A DNA stretch of 64,000 nt, taken from Hymenobacter tibetensis. Its GTDB lineage: Bacteria; Bacteroidota; Bacteroidia; Cytophagales; Hymenobacteraceae. A model generated the notes under the pieces. The model saw only the letters and a program-made list of their open reading frames with translations. It was not told the DNA's origin and ran no database searches. Location of the stretch: positions 2,942,001 through 3,006,000 of the forward strand of contig NZ_CP094669.1 in NCBI RefSeq assembly GCF_022827545.1, written 5' to 3'. The first letter of the stretch is position 1; the number at the start of each line of letters is the position of its first letter. Positions 47,313 through 55,199 of the stretch are shown here, in pieces. The position numbers and the translations under genes are program-made.

Positions 47313-48452
47313 TTACTGCACCTCAATCACCGACATAGTGTGGGGAGCGTCGGACTTTTTGTTGACGAAGTTCTTCTCGGGCTTGTCGAAGTCGGAAACG
47401 TAGAGGCGGTTGCCTTTAAGGAGCACTTCGGCGGGTTGGTCCAGGAGGCCGTTGGTACCGTCGGTGTCGCCGTTTTGGGCTAGCGTCGTGACGGTGTTGT
47501 TTTTGAGGTTGACGACTTCAATGGCGTTTTCGCGGGAGTTGCAGAGGTAGGCTTTGTCGGTTTTGCGGTCGATGATGAGGCCGTCGACGCAAGTTATTTT
47601 CTTGCCCTTGAGCGTCAGAGCCTCTTTTTTGGTGAGGGTACCGTCGGGCTTCATCGTCATCTTATAGAAGGTACCGTCGCCGAACGAGCCGGTGTAGAAA
47701 TTGCCTTTGCTGTCGTAATCGAGGCCGTCGGCTCCGTTATCGACGCCGGTTTCGTTGACTTGGGTGGTGAAGGTGGTTAGTACGTGCGGGTCCATGGTTT
47801 TGGGCTTCAGGTGCACTATCCCCTTGTTCAGCTCGGCCAAGGTAAAGACCAGTACGGCACTGCCTTTGTCGTTGTCGGACATATCCCACTGGCTGTCGGT
47901 CACGTAGATTTTGTTGCCTTTCCAGACCACGGCATTGGCCAGCGCAAAGTTGTCGACCACCGTTTCTACGGTGCCGGGCTTGCCGTTGGTCACACGTACG
48001 CGCATCAATCGGGATTTAAAATCCTTGCTGTTTTCGTACTGGTTTTCGGCGTAGTAGAGGTTGCCATCTGGGCCGAACGCCAAGTCCATGGGGGCGGCTT
48101 TCTTGGTGGTGGGCTCGACGGGCAGGTTGCTCAGGTAGGGCTTGAGGCTGGTATCGGTCATCTCCATAAGTACCGCCGGCTTCGAGTTGTCGGCTAAATT
48201 GGGCACGGATAGGATGATGCTGCCATTGGGTGCCAGCGTTAAGCCGTCGGGGGTGTTGTGGGCGTCGTCGAGGGTATGCAGCAGCTTTGGGCTGCCAATA
48301 GTAGCTATAGTATCCGTGGCGGCGCCAGACGTGGTAGAGTCGCCGGGCATATCGGGCTGTTCGGGTGTGGTGGGCGTTTCGGTGGTGGTGTTGGACTGGC
48401 AGCTAGCTAGCAGAGCGCCGCTTAAGAGCAGCGAGAGAAGTTTGGGTTTCAT
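47313..48452 (-). CDS. SMP-30/gluconolactonase-like beta-propeller lipoprotein
   Basis: A 379-residue lipoprotein with lipobox LLASC near residue 17. After a Thr/Pro-rich linker comes a six-blade propeller of SMP-30 or NHL type. Visible blade motifs are HNTPDGLTLAPNGSIILSV, PMDLAFGPDGNLYYAEN, WKGNKIYVTDS, NGADGLDYDSKGNFYTGSF and CVDGLIIDRKTDKAYLCNS. In SMP-30 enzymes the Glu/Asn/Asp metal site sits in such loops, but I cannot confirm all ligands. Function could be lactonase or just a binding propeller. The start is set at 48452, where the signal starts; an open frame to 48536 has no signal. Confidence 0.82.
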   Translation of the reverse strand: MKPKLLSLLLSGALLASCQSNTTTETPTTPEQPDMPGDSTTSGAATDTIATIGSPKLLHTLDDAHNTPDGLTLAPNGSIILSVPNLADNSKPAVLMEMTDTSLKPYLSNLPVEPTTKKAAPMDLAFGPDGNLYYAENQYENSKDFKSRLMRVRVTNGKPGTVETVVDNFALANAVVWKGNKIYVTDSQWDMSDNDKGSAVLVFTLAELNKGIVHLKPKTMDPHVLTTFTTQVNETGVDNGADGLDYDSKGNFYTGSFGDGTFYKMTMKPDGTLTKKEALTLKGKKITCVDGLIIDRKTDKAYLCNSRENAIEVVNLKNNTVTTLAQNGDTDGTNGLLDQPAEVLLKGNRLYVSDFDKPEKNFVNKKSDAPHTMSVIEVQ

Positions 48453-48673
48453 TGTGTGGTGTGCGCAAGCATCAGAGTAGAACGATTTTGATGCTGTGCT
48501 TAACGGGCTGCCGGTAAGCTCGTTAGTAGATGCCAAAATTTTACTTCCTTAAAACCCATTCGTTCGGGTTAGAGTATCACCCTTGGAAAGCTAGAATTAT
48601 CGGCCATTTCCGTAACTAGCCGCCCGAATTCCATTTCCAACCCCACACCAGGACTCACCCGTCCCCCTGCAGT

Positions 48674-49189
48674 ATGGCTCAAATCAGCGAAAACAAAGTC
48701 GTCACCATCACCTACGACCTCAGCGTGACCGATGACAACCAGGAAAAAGTGCTCGTAGAATCAGCCGAAGCGGATGCGCCCATGGTGTTCCTGTTCGGCC
48801 AGAGCGGCTTACCAGAAGAGTTCGAGCGCCAGCTCGACGGCAAGCAAGCTGGCGACTCCTTCACCTTCTCCCTCACCCCCGAGCAAGCCTACGGCGAGTA
48901 CGACGAGCAAGCCGTGGTTGACATCCCGAAGAACGTATTTGAAATCGACGGCCAGGTAGACCAGGAGATGCTGCAAGTCGGCAACTTCCTCCCCATGGCC
49001 GACAACCAAGGCCACCACATGCAAGGCAAAGTGGTAGAAATTGGCCCCGACAGCGTAAAAATGGACTTCAACCACCCGCTCGCTGGTATGGTGATGCACT
49101 TCGACGGCAAAGTAGCCGAGGTGCGCGAAGCCACGCAAGAAGAGCTAGACCACGGCCACGTCCACGGTGAAGGCGGCCACGCCCACTAG
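48674..49189 (+). CDS. FKBP-type peptidyl-prolyl isomerase, SlyD-like
   Basis: A 171-residue cytosolic isomerase. N-terminal FKBP part (ENKVVTITYDLSVTDDNQE, then PMVFLFGQSGLPEEFERQLDG) is interrupted by the IF chaperone domain (about 75-125, with AYGEYDEQAVVDIPKNVF), then MDFNHPLAGMVMHFDGKV closes the FKBP fold, the SlyD signature NHPLAG. The C-terminus is His-rich (HGHVHGEGGHAH) and could bind nickel or other metals as in SlyD. Monocistronic with its own terminator. Confidence 0.93.
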   Translation: MAQISENKVVTITYDLSVTDDNQEKVLVESAEADAPMVFLFGQSGLPEEFERQLDGKQAGDSFTFSLTPEQAYGEYDEQAVVDIPKNVFEIDGQVDQEMLQVGNFLPMADNQGHHMQGKVVEIGPDSVKMDFNHPLAGMVMHFDGKVAEVREATQEELDHGHVHGEGGHAH

Positions 49190-49209
49190 GCTGTTACTTA
49201 TCTGCTGAT

Positions 49210-49241
49210 ACAAAAAACGGGGCCTCTTGGCCCCGTTTTTT
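49210..49241. terminator. Terminator after slyD-like gene
   Basis: AAAAAACGGGGCC, loop TCTT, GGCCCCGTTTTTT; perfect stem of about 13 bp with T run on both strands. Shared with the convergent AcpH-like gene. Confidence 0.88.
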
Positions 49242-49245
49242 GTTG

Positions 49246-49878
49246 CTAAAGTCCGCTCTCCGGGTCTCTACTGCTATTTTCAGCTTTTACCGCTGCCCGC
49301 AGTTCCGGCCAAAACTCCCGAAAATCCGCTTCGTAGGCGGGCAGTTCTGCCAAAAACGCGGCGGCGCCTGTAGCCAGCACGGACCCGGATGGTGCGCGGC
49401 GGCTTAGTCCCAGCAAGGCCCGCTCTAGGCCTAGAGGATACGCGTAGCCGCTAAGCCAATCGTCGCGGCGCATGTAGTAGAGGGTTTGCTGTAGGCGCTC
49501 TGGCAACTCTTGGCGGCGGGCGTGGAGTAAGGCGTAATGACGTTGGGCGAAGGCTGCCAGCGGCTCGGTAGGGTCGTAGTGGTAATGTGAGAAGTCGCGG
49601 GCTAGTAGGTGGTCGAAACCGACATCGGAAACGACGCCCGCCCATTTGCCAAGGCCTGATTCGCGCAAGCGGGCGGTGGTCCGGCGCACAAGCGGATGCG
49701 CATCGGTGAACGAGTCGATGAAGCGGTGCAGGCGGATGCCACGTTGCACGGCCGGCGGATACGCTTCCAGCGCAGCACGACCCCGCACGGCTTCGGCGGC
49801 AAAATTGCCAACTACTACGTCAGGATAATTTGGCGCGGCGGGCGTATCGGAGAGAACTAGGTGGGCCAGGAAGTTCAT
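49246..49878 (-). CDS. Acyl carrier protein phosphodiesterase-like (AcpH family)
   Basis: A 210-residue protein of the AcpH/DUF479 family of HD-related phosphodiesterases that remove the phosphopantetheine group from ACP. The N-terminus MNFLAHLVLS and GNFAAEAVRGR are family features, followed by RGIRLHRFIDSFTDAHPLV (His, Asp and second His of the metal site), VVSDVGFDHLLARDF and the DDWLSGYAYPLGL region. Start is at ATG 49878; an upstream open frame to 49941 lacks support. Gene direction is leftward and convergent with the slyD-like gene. Confidence 0.9.
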   Translation of the reverse strand: MNFLAHLVLSDTPAAPNYPDVVVGNFAAEAVRGRAALEAYPPAVQRGIRLHRFIDSFTDAHPLVRRTTARLRESGLGKWAGVVSDVGFDHLLARDFSHYHYDPTEPLAAFAQRHYALLHARRQELPERLQQTLYYMRRDDWLSGYAYPLGLERALLGLSRRAPSGSVLATGAAAFLAELPAYEADFREFWPELRAAVKAENSSRDPESGL

Positions 49879-50031
49879 GAAGTAGTTGTGGACTGCTGCT
49901 AGTTGAAGGTAAACTACTTGTTTACACGTACTGCTTAACAAGCAACCACCAACAATCAGCTGCCAAAATAACCTTCGCGGAGCAGAGCCGTATCCCTAAG
50001 CTCCAACCTACACTACCAAAACTCTGAAATT

Positions 50032-50538
50032 ATGGCCGAGCAAGTTGCCGTTAGTCACGATGTAACTGAGCTGATCAAGCGCATCAAGGACATCAAGATT
50101 GCCATGCTGACTACTGCCGAGCAAGATGGCACCCTTCATAGTCGTCCGATGTACACCCAAGAGCCGCAAAACGACGGCACATTGTGGTTCTACACAGAAA
50201 AGGACTCCGCTAAGATTTTCGAAGTAAAAAAAGATCAGCACGTAAGCCTGAACTATTCCAAGCCTGAGGATAACCTTTACGTGGCCGTTTCCGGCACAGC
50301 AACGGTTACCACAAACTCCGAGCTTATCAAGAAATACTGGTCGGAAGGTCTGCGGGCTTGGTTCCCAAATGGTCCAGAAGATCCGAATATCGCCTTGTTG
50401 CGCATTGACATTGTGCGGGGCGAGTATTGGGACCAGCCGAGCAACGTACTTGTACGCGCTTTCGGCTACGCAAAAGCCGTAATAACTGGCGAGCGGTACC
50501 AGCCCACCGGCGACGAACACACCCAAGTGAAACCCTAA
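50032..50538 (+). CDS. Pyridoxamine 5'-phosphate oxidase-like general stress protein
   Basis: A 168-residue split-barrel flavin-binding protein of the general stress protein 26 type. Typical segments are IAMLTTAEQDGTLHSRPMY, NDGTLWFYTEKDSAKIFEV, HVSLNYSKPEDNLYVAVSG and the terminal RIDIVRGEYWDQPSN. Such proteins bind FMN, FAD or F420 and are induced by stress; the substrate is usually unknown. Monocistronic, with no operon partner. Confidence 0.93.
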   Translation: MAEQVAVSHDVTELIKRIKDIKIAMLTTAEQDGTLHSRPMYTQEPQNDGTLWFYTEKDSAKIFEVKKDQHVSLNYSKPEDNLYVAVSGTATVTTNSELIKKYWSEGLRAWFPNGPEDPNIALLRIDIVRGEYWDQPSNVLVRAFGYAKAVITGERYQPTGDEHTQVKP

Positions 50539-50690
50539 GTAATTTTCTGCCCTCCAACGCGAAGCTCTGCTTTGCTGTCTAGCCCTTCGATTTGTGAACT
50601 ATAGTCGTGCGGCGGGCAACGAAGTAGAGCTTTGTGCTACCAACCCAAACCCACCAACAACCCAACCCTAACTGTCTTTCTGAGCTATCT

Positions 50691-50722
50691 ACGAAGGGGC
50701 GGAAGCAATTCCGTCCCTTCTT
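50691..50722 (+). terminator. Terminator-like hairpin
   Basis: GAAGGGGCGGAA, loop GCAA-like, TTCCGTCCCTTC followed by TTTGTTGTTTTC: stem 12 bp with one mismatch. It follows the flavin-binding gene by 150 bases and precedes the CrtA gene. Confidence 0.65.
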
Positions 50723-50833
50723 TGTTGTTTTCGGGCATGCGTGTTGTGGCGTACAAGTTGTTGTGCCCTACTTCTGTTTGCTCCGCGCTAGCTGATAAAA
50801 GCGAAAGCGCGCTTCACATCAAAGCTGCTGCCC

Positions 50834-51547
50834 TTGCTTACCACTCTTACCTTATTCACGCTTCAGCCTAACCAGAAACGGTGGGGATTGGCTCAGATGG
50901 GCACTTCGCCGCCGCAGTTGCAAAAGGTATCCGGCCTGCGCTTTTTCAAGCTGGCGGGTAGTGGCAATGCCAACGGCTTCGGGCTCTGGCCGAATTTGCA
51001 CCGCTACGGCTTTATGGCGGTGTGGGACTCGGCAGCAGCAGCAGCAGCCTTTTTTCAGGAGCATGCCTTGTGGCAGGAATATCGTCAGCGCAGCGTTGAA
51101 ACCTGGACGCTGGATTTGGCACCGCTGAAGTCGCACGGCCTTTGGGATGGCACGAATCCGTTTGACTACGAAACGCTAGACTTAGCTCCCGCCGACGATG
51201 CCCCTGTAGCCGTACTAACCCGCGCTTCTATCCGGTGGCAGAAAACCTGGCGCTTCTGGCAATATGTAGCCCCCACTAGTGCGGCCGTAGCCCACGCCGA
51301 CGGTGTGCGGGCCGCCATTGGCCTTGGCGAGTTGCCCATCATTCGCCAAGCCACGTTCAGCGTGTGGGAATCAGCCCAAAAGATGCAGCAATACGCCTAC
51401 CGCGACGCCACTCACCGCGAAGTTATCAAGCTCACGCGTCAAGAAAAGTGGTACGGCGAGGAGCTATTCGCCCGCTTCCAAGTGCTGCGCAGCGAGGGCA
51501 CATTAGATGGCAAGAACCCGCTGGATATGCTGCAAGCAACAGTTTAA
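50834..51547 (+). CDS. Spheroidene monooxygenase (CrtA)-like protein, TTG start
   Basis: A 237-residue heme-binding-type CrtA family protein, a carotenoid ketolase or hydroxylase. Conserved parts are QMGTSPPQLQKVSGLRFFKL, GFGLWPNLHRYGFMAVWDS, VAVLTRASIRWQKTWRFW, GLGELPIIRQATFSVWES and ARFQVLRSEGTLDGKNPL. The first ATG in frame (at about 50897) would cut the conserved first strand (TTLTLFTLQ), so the TTG at 50834 is the more probable start. No other carotenoid gene is nearby. Its product may add keto groups to the pigment of a red or pink organism, which is inference. Confidence 0.85.
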   Translation: MLTTLTLFTLQPNQKRWGLAQMGTSPPQLQKVSGLRFFKLAGSGNANGFGLWPNLHRYGFMAVWDSAAAAAAFFQEHALWQEYRQRSVETWTLDLAPLKSHGLWDGTNPFDYETLDLAPADDAPVAVLTRASIRWQKTWRFWQYVAPTSAAVAHADGVRAAIGLGELPIIRQATFSVWESAQKMQQYAYRDATHREVIKLTRQEKWYGEELFARFQVLRSEGTLDGKNPLDMLQATV

Positions 51548-51573
51548 GCTCGTCTAAACTACCTTATTTTAAT

Positions 51574-51820
51574 ACTAGAAGGTTAGTTCCCCTCCTTAGA
51601 TAAGGAGGGGTCAAGGGTGGTTGATATTTATTGAACGATCCATAAGAACGTCATGCAGAGCGCAGCGAAGCATCTCGCGTGCTGACGTTGCCATGCTAAC
51701 TCAACGATTCGAGCGAGATGCTTCGCTGCGCTCTGCATGACGTTCGAGATAAACAATGGTAAGTCCCCCCTAACCCCTCCTCATCTGAGACGGGGAACTA
51801 GACTTTAGCTCTAGAAAAGC
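51574..51820. repeat. M-family inverted pair flanking an R-family palindrome (copies M3 and R4)
   Basis: The left end CTAGAAGGTTAGTTCCCCTC, CTTAGATAAG, GGGGTCAAGGGTGGTTGAT and the right end AGTCCCCCCTAACCCCTCCT, CATCTGAG, GGGGAACTAG...CTCTAGAA are inverted copies of M. Compared with M1 the arms are turned outside-in. Between them at 51648-51743 is R4 (see next entry). The region 51548-52048 has no gene. Confidence 0.8.
51648..51743. repeat. R-family palindrome, perfect arms (copy R4)
   Basis: Two perfectly complementary 31-base arms, beginning ACGTCATGCAGAGCGCAGCG and ending CGCTGCGCTCTGCATGACGT, with a central 34-base spacer. Nearly identical arms occur in R6 (59242-59336). Confidence 0.88.
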
Positions 51821-51905
51821 TGGTTTGTGGTGAATTGATGACATAGCTCCAACCTCTCTTTCACCCATCCGTTCTGGAAAATACCCTTCCGTTTTGGTAG
51901 GGTTT

Positions 51906-51943
51906 CAAACACCTCCTGATGTTACATCAGGAGGTGTTTTTAT
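51906..51943. terminator. Terminator-like hairpin before the PspA-like gene
   Basis: AAACACCTCCTGAT, loop GTTAC, ATCAGGAGGTGTTT followed by TTATTTTAT; 14 bp perfect stem. It separates the upstream repeats from the envelope module. Confidence 0.82.
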
Positions 51944-52048
51944 TTTATAATATTGATTATCAATTATTTAAACAAATTATAGAAAGAAAGGTAGGACGCG
52001 GCATTGGTCTTGGATTCTGGTATCCATCACCAATTCACCAACACTCCT

Positions 52049-53038
52049 ATGAACACGCTACTACCTACCGATCAACCGACCAGCTTGCCGAAGTGGCAGC
52101 AGCCCGAAAAAGTGGCCGGGTGGGTCTTTCTGGCTGGCCTTGTGGGGGCCGGCGTGTATAGCTGGGGCGTCATCGTGCCCTACCTCGTCGACATTGTGTT
52201 CGACACTGTGAAGCTTGGGATTGGGCTTGGGGTGCTGTTTGCCTTGTTTCTGCTGATTACCAACAAGCGGGTGAAGGCGGGGCTGTGGTACGCCGGGCAG
52301 CGCATCTTCCGCACGGCGGCGGGCATCTTCGTCAATACCGACCCCATCGGTATCATGGAGGACTACATCCGGAACACCGAGAAGGAGGCCCGCAACATGG
52401 AGGGTGAGGTCGGCCACATCGAAGGCGCCCACGAGCTGGTAAAGCGCAAGCTGACCGACAACCAGAACCAGATGCAGGAGTACCTAGCCTTGGCTGCCTC
52501 GGCCACCCGCCAGGGCGAAAAAGACGCCTCCGACAGCTACGCTTCCCGTGCCGCCCAACTCCAGGACTACAACCAGCGCCTCACGCCCATGCTCACCACC
52601 ACGGCCAACGTGAGCCTGGTAATGCGCCAGATCCTGAAAGCGGCTCTGCGCCAAATCGACAACAGCAAGTTCAAAGTCGGTTTGCTGAAAGACGAATACG
52701 CCCTGGTAAAGCGCACCAGCTCGGGCATGCGGGCCGCCATGAACATCCTGCGCGGAGACCCCGACAAGAAGTATTTCTTCGACCTCGCCACCGACCGGGT
52801 AGCCCAGGACATGGCCGCGCAGCTCGGCCAGATCAAGCAGGCCATGCGCTACTCGCAGGAGTTCGTCAAGGAAATGGACATCCAGAACGGCGTGATGAGC
52901 GAAAAAGGCCAGCGCCTGCTCGGCATGTATCAGAAAGGCGAGTTCAGCGCCATCATGGACGAAAAGCCCCAAGCCCCACAGTCACCCAACCAAATCCGCA
53001 GAGCCTCCAATGATGCCTATTCTAGCTTGCTTGACTAG
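52049..53038 (+). CDS. Membrane-anchored PspA/IM30-like coiled-coil protein
   Basis: A 329-residue protein. Two hydrophobic segments (about 24-46, VAGWVFLAGLVGAGVYSWGV, and about 52-72, LGIGLGVLFALFLLITN) come first. Then from DPIGIMEDYIRNTEKEARNM on follows a long, Gln/Glu/Lys/Ala-rich helical region to about residue 300 with SRAAQLQDYNQRLTPML and LLKDEYALVKRTSSGMRAAM. This helical order (PxxxMxxxIR start, then SYASRAAQL-like segment and a final basic helix) resembles PspA/Vipp1, which normally lack membrane segments. A membrane-tethered PspA-like role in envelope stress is inferred. ATG 52049 is preferred over GTG 52004. It is first of a run of genes reaching to 57060, the next gene overlapping by 29 bases. 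Confidence 0.65.
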   Translation: MNTLLPTDQPTSLPKWQQPEKVAGWVFLAGLVGAGVYSWGVIVPYLVDIVFDTVKLGIGLGVLFALFLLITNKRVKAGLWYAGQRIFRTAAGIFVNTDPIGIMEDYIRNTEKEARNMEGEVGHIEGAHELVKRKLTDNQNQMQEYLALAASATRQGEKDASDSYASRAAQLQDYNQRLTPMLTTTANVSLVMRQILKAALRQIDNSKFKVGLLKDEYALVKRTSSGMRAAMNILRGDPDKKYFFDLATDRVAQDMAAQLGQIKQAMRYSQEFVKEMDIQNGVMSEKGQRLLGMYQKGEFSAIMDEKPQAPQSPNQIRRASNDAYSSLLD

Positions 53039-53213
53039 CTTTTTGCTGATGACCCTGGTGCTAGCGGGCCTCAACACCTTCTTCCCCGCAGCGCCTCTCA
53101 GCCAGCTCCGCCCCGCGCCCACGGTAGCGCCTCACACGCCGCTTGTCTTCGCCATGCCGGCACCTAAAGCAGCTCTTGTAGCAGCGTGGCGCCCCACTTT
53201 TCCCCAATTCTAA
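53010..53213 (+). CDS. Possible small membrane peptide
   Basis: A 67-residue frame starting with an ATG-ATG inside the 3' end of the PspA-like gene. It encodes one hydrophobic segment (MMPILACLTSFLLMTLVLAG) and a Pro-rich tail. The overlap of 29 bases, same direction and 27-base gap to the next gene suit a coupled small gene, but base composition alone could also explain it. No family recognised. Confidence 0.4.
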   Translation: MMPILACLTSFLLMTLVLAGLNTFFPAAPLSQLRPAPTVAPHTPLVFAMPAPKAALVAAWRPTFPQF

Positions 53214-53240
53214 CTCCTGACTTCTAGCTTTTTCCATACC

Positions 53241-55022
53241 ATGACTACTCGCGGTAAAATTGTAATTGGCCTGCTCATCGTAGTGGCCCTCTATTTCGGC
53301 ATCAACAAAGTGGTTTCCAGTGGTGCCGTGTTCAAGAAAGCCGACACGCAGTCGGTGCTACTCAACTCCATTGAGCTGCCCATCGCCGCTGGTAGCGGCA
53401 ACCGGGCCAACATTGCGGTGCCACTGGCTGACCTGCCCGGCACCACGCCCACCGAAAAAGGCACGCCCATCACGTGGGAAGTAATGGCCTGGAACTCGCA
53501 AATGGCTGGTATGCTGGCCAACGGCGGCCCCCGCACCACCCAAGGCTCGGCCATGGCCGCCAACGGTGTTGACCTTCAGATTGTGCGCCAAGACGACGTA
53601 GCCAAAATGCAGGCCGACCTAGTGAAGAATGCCGCCGACCTCGACGCTAACCCTAGCACGCCCGGCCTGATTGTGAGCATCATGGGTGACGGACTGCCCG
53701 GCTTCTCGGCGGTGCAGGAGCAGCTCAAGAAAGTGGGCACGCAGCTCCAAATCATTCCCTACTCGGTGGGCAAATCGTTCGGCGAAGACAAGCTGATGGG
53801 CCCGAAAGAGTGGCTCGACAACCCCAAGCTGGCCGTGGGCAAAACCATTGCCTGCTACCTGCGCGACGGTGACCAGAACATTGCCCTGAAGTGGTGCGCC
53901 GACAACGGCCTCAAAGTCAACCCCGACGAAACCACCTACGACCCCGAAGCCGTGAACTTCATGTCGGCCTCTGACTTCCTGGTAGCTGCCGAAAAGTACA
54001 TCGTGGGCAAGCCTGAGCAGCGCACCAAAGTGGTAAACGGCAAAAATACCGGCGTGAAAATCGACGTGGTAGCCGATGCCGTAGCCACCTGGACGCCCGG
54101 CGACGTGAACATTGCCAAGCAGAAAGGCGGCCTGGTGAGCATCGTGTCCACCAAAGACTACTCCAACCAGATGCCCAACATTATGGTGACTACCAAGCGC
54201 TGGTACGACGCCCACCAGAAGGAAGTGGCTGGCCTGATGACCGCCTTCGCCGTAGCCGGCGACCAAGTGAAGTCGCACCCCGAGGCGCTGAAACGGGCCG
54301 CTGACATTTCGGCCGACGTGTACGCCGACAAAGACAAAAACGGCGCTTACTGGCTGAAGTATTACAAGGGCGTGAGCGAAGCCGACCGTACTGGCGAAGT
54401 GGTGGAACTCGGGGGCAGCAAGGCCTTCAACTTCGCCGACAACCTGGCCTTGTTCGGCCTCGAAGAAGGCGGCACCAACATCTACGCTTCTGTCTACAAA
54501 ACCTTCGGCGACGTGCAAAGCAAGCTCTACCCCAAGGAGTTGCCCAGCTACGTACCCCTCGACCAGATGCTGGACCTCAGCTTGCTAAAGAACATGCAAA
54601 CCCAGTACAAAGGCAAAGCCGTGGCCCCCGCCGACCAGCAGAAGTTTGCCGCCGACGATGAAATCCGCCGCAACGTGAGCAAGCGAGCCTGGAACATCGA
54701 GTTCAACACCGGCCAAAGCTCCTTCACGCCCGCCGCCGAGCAGCAGCTCAACCAACTCTTCGACGACCTGGTAGTGGCCGGCAACCTGAAAGTAGCCGTG
54801 CACGGCCACACCGACAACGTCGGCGACCCGCAAAAGAACCAGCAACTCTCCGAAGACCGCGCCATGTCCGTGCGCGAGTGGCTGCAACAGAAAAGCACCA
54901 GCGCCTTCCCCGAAGGCCGCGTGCAGGTCTACGCCCACGGCGCCACCGAGCCCGTCGAAAGCAACGCCACCCCCACCGGCAAAGCCAAAAACCGCCGGGT
55001 AGAAGTGGTATTGGGTAACTAA
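53241..55022 (+). CDS. Membrane-anchored solute-binding domain fused to OmpA domain
   Basis: A 593-residue fusion. A single membrane segment (about 7-24, IVIGLLIVVALYFGINKVV) anchors it. Residues about 60-455 resemble a periplasmic substrate-binding protein of NitT/TauT or phosphate type, with ITWEVMAWNSQMAGMLANGG, ADAVATWTPGDVNIAKQKGG and MPNIMVTTKRWYDAHQKEV. Residues about 475-593 are an OmpA-like peptidoglycan-binding domain; NIEFNTGQSSFTPAAEQQL, HGHTDNVGDPQKNQQLSEDRA and PTGKAKNRRVEVVLGN carry its conserved Asp and Arg. Known substrate-binding proteins are free or lipid-anchored, so an OmpA fusion is unusual. It is followed by a permease and an ATPase, so it is probably their receptor, also tied to the cell wall. 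Role beyond that is open. Confidence 0.82.
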   Translation: MTTRGKIVIGLLIVVALYFGINKVVSSGAVFKKADTQSVLLNSIELPIAAGSGNRANIAVPLADLPGTTPTEKGTPITWEVMAWNSQMAGMLANGGPRTTQGSAMAANGVDLQIVRQDDVAKMQADLVKNAADLDANPSTPGLIVSIMGDGLPGFSAVQEQLKKVGTQLQIIPYSVGKSFGEDKLMGPKEWLDNPKLAVGKTIACYLRDGDQNIALKWCADNGLKVNPDETTYDPEAVNFMSASDFLVAAEKYIVGKPEQRTKVVNGKNTGVKIDVVADAVATWTPGDVNIAKQKGGLVSIVSTKDYSNQMPNIMVTTKRWYDAHQKEVAGLMTAFAVAGDQVKSHPEALKRAADISADVYADKDKNGAYWLKYYKGVSEADRTGEVVELGGSKAFNFADNLALFGLEEGGTNIYASVYKTFGDVQSKLYPKELPSYVPLDQMLDLSLLKNMQTQYKGKAVAPADQQKFAADDEIRRNVSKRAWNIEFNTGQSSFTPAAEQQLNQLFDDLVVAGNLKVAVHGHTDNVGDPQKNQQLSEDRAMSVREWLQQKSTSAFPEGRVQVYAHGATEPVESNATPTGKAKNRRVEVVLGN

Positions 55023-55025
55023 GTG

Positions 55026-55194
55026 GACCTCACCCCCCCCCGTGGCTCCCCCTCTCCTCAGGGAGAGGGGAGCCACGGGGGCGCTAGCGCTGCATGAGTA
55101 CTTGTCCTATCTGATTCGCATAAACCATTCACATCTAAAAAGCCTTCGTCAGGCTCCCCCTCTCCCTGAGGAGAGGGGGCCGGGGGGTGAGGTT
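55026..55194. repeat. M-family inverted-end repeat between operon genes (copy M4)
   Basis: Left end GACCTCACCCCCCCCCGTGG, right end CCGGGGGGTGAGGTT; orientation as in M1. It also contains a strong hairpin, CCCCGTGGCTCCCC ... GGGGAGCCACGGGG (about 55036-55080). It fills the gap between the OmpA-fusion stop and the permease start exactly. Confidence 0.85.
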
Positions 55195-55199
55195 GACGT

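Noticed and set aside
50632..50871. 79-codon frame over the terminator before the CrtA-like gene
   Set aside because: Runs through a terminator hairpin and overlaps the CrtA start; composition not gene-like.
53619..54518. 299-codon open frame antisense to the SBP-OmpA gene
   Set aside because: Composition is the shadow of a GC-rich gene (Val/Gly/His-rich, no domain); the sense frame has clear domains.
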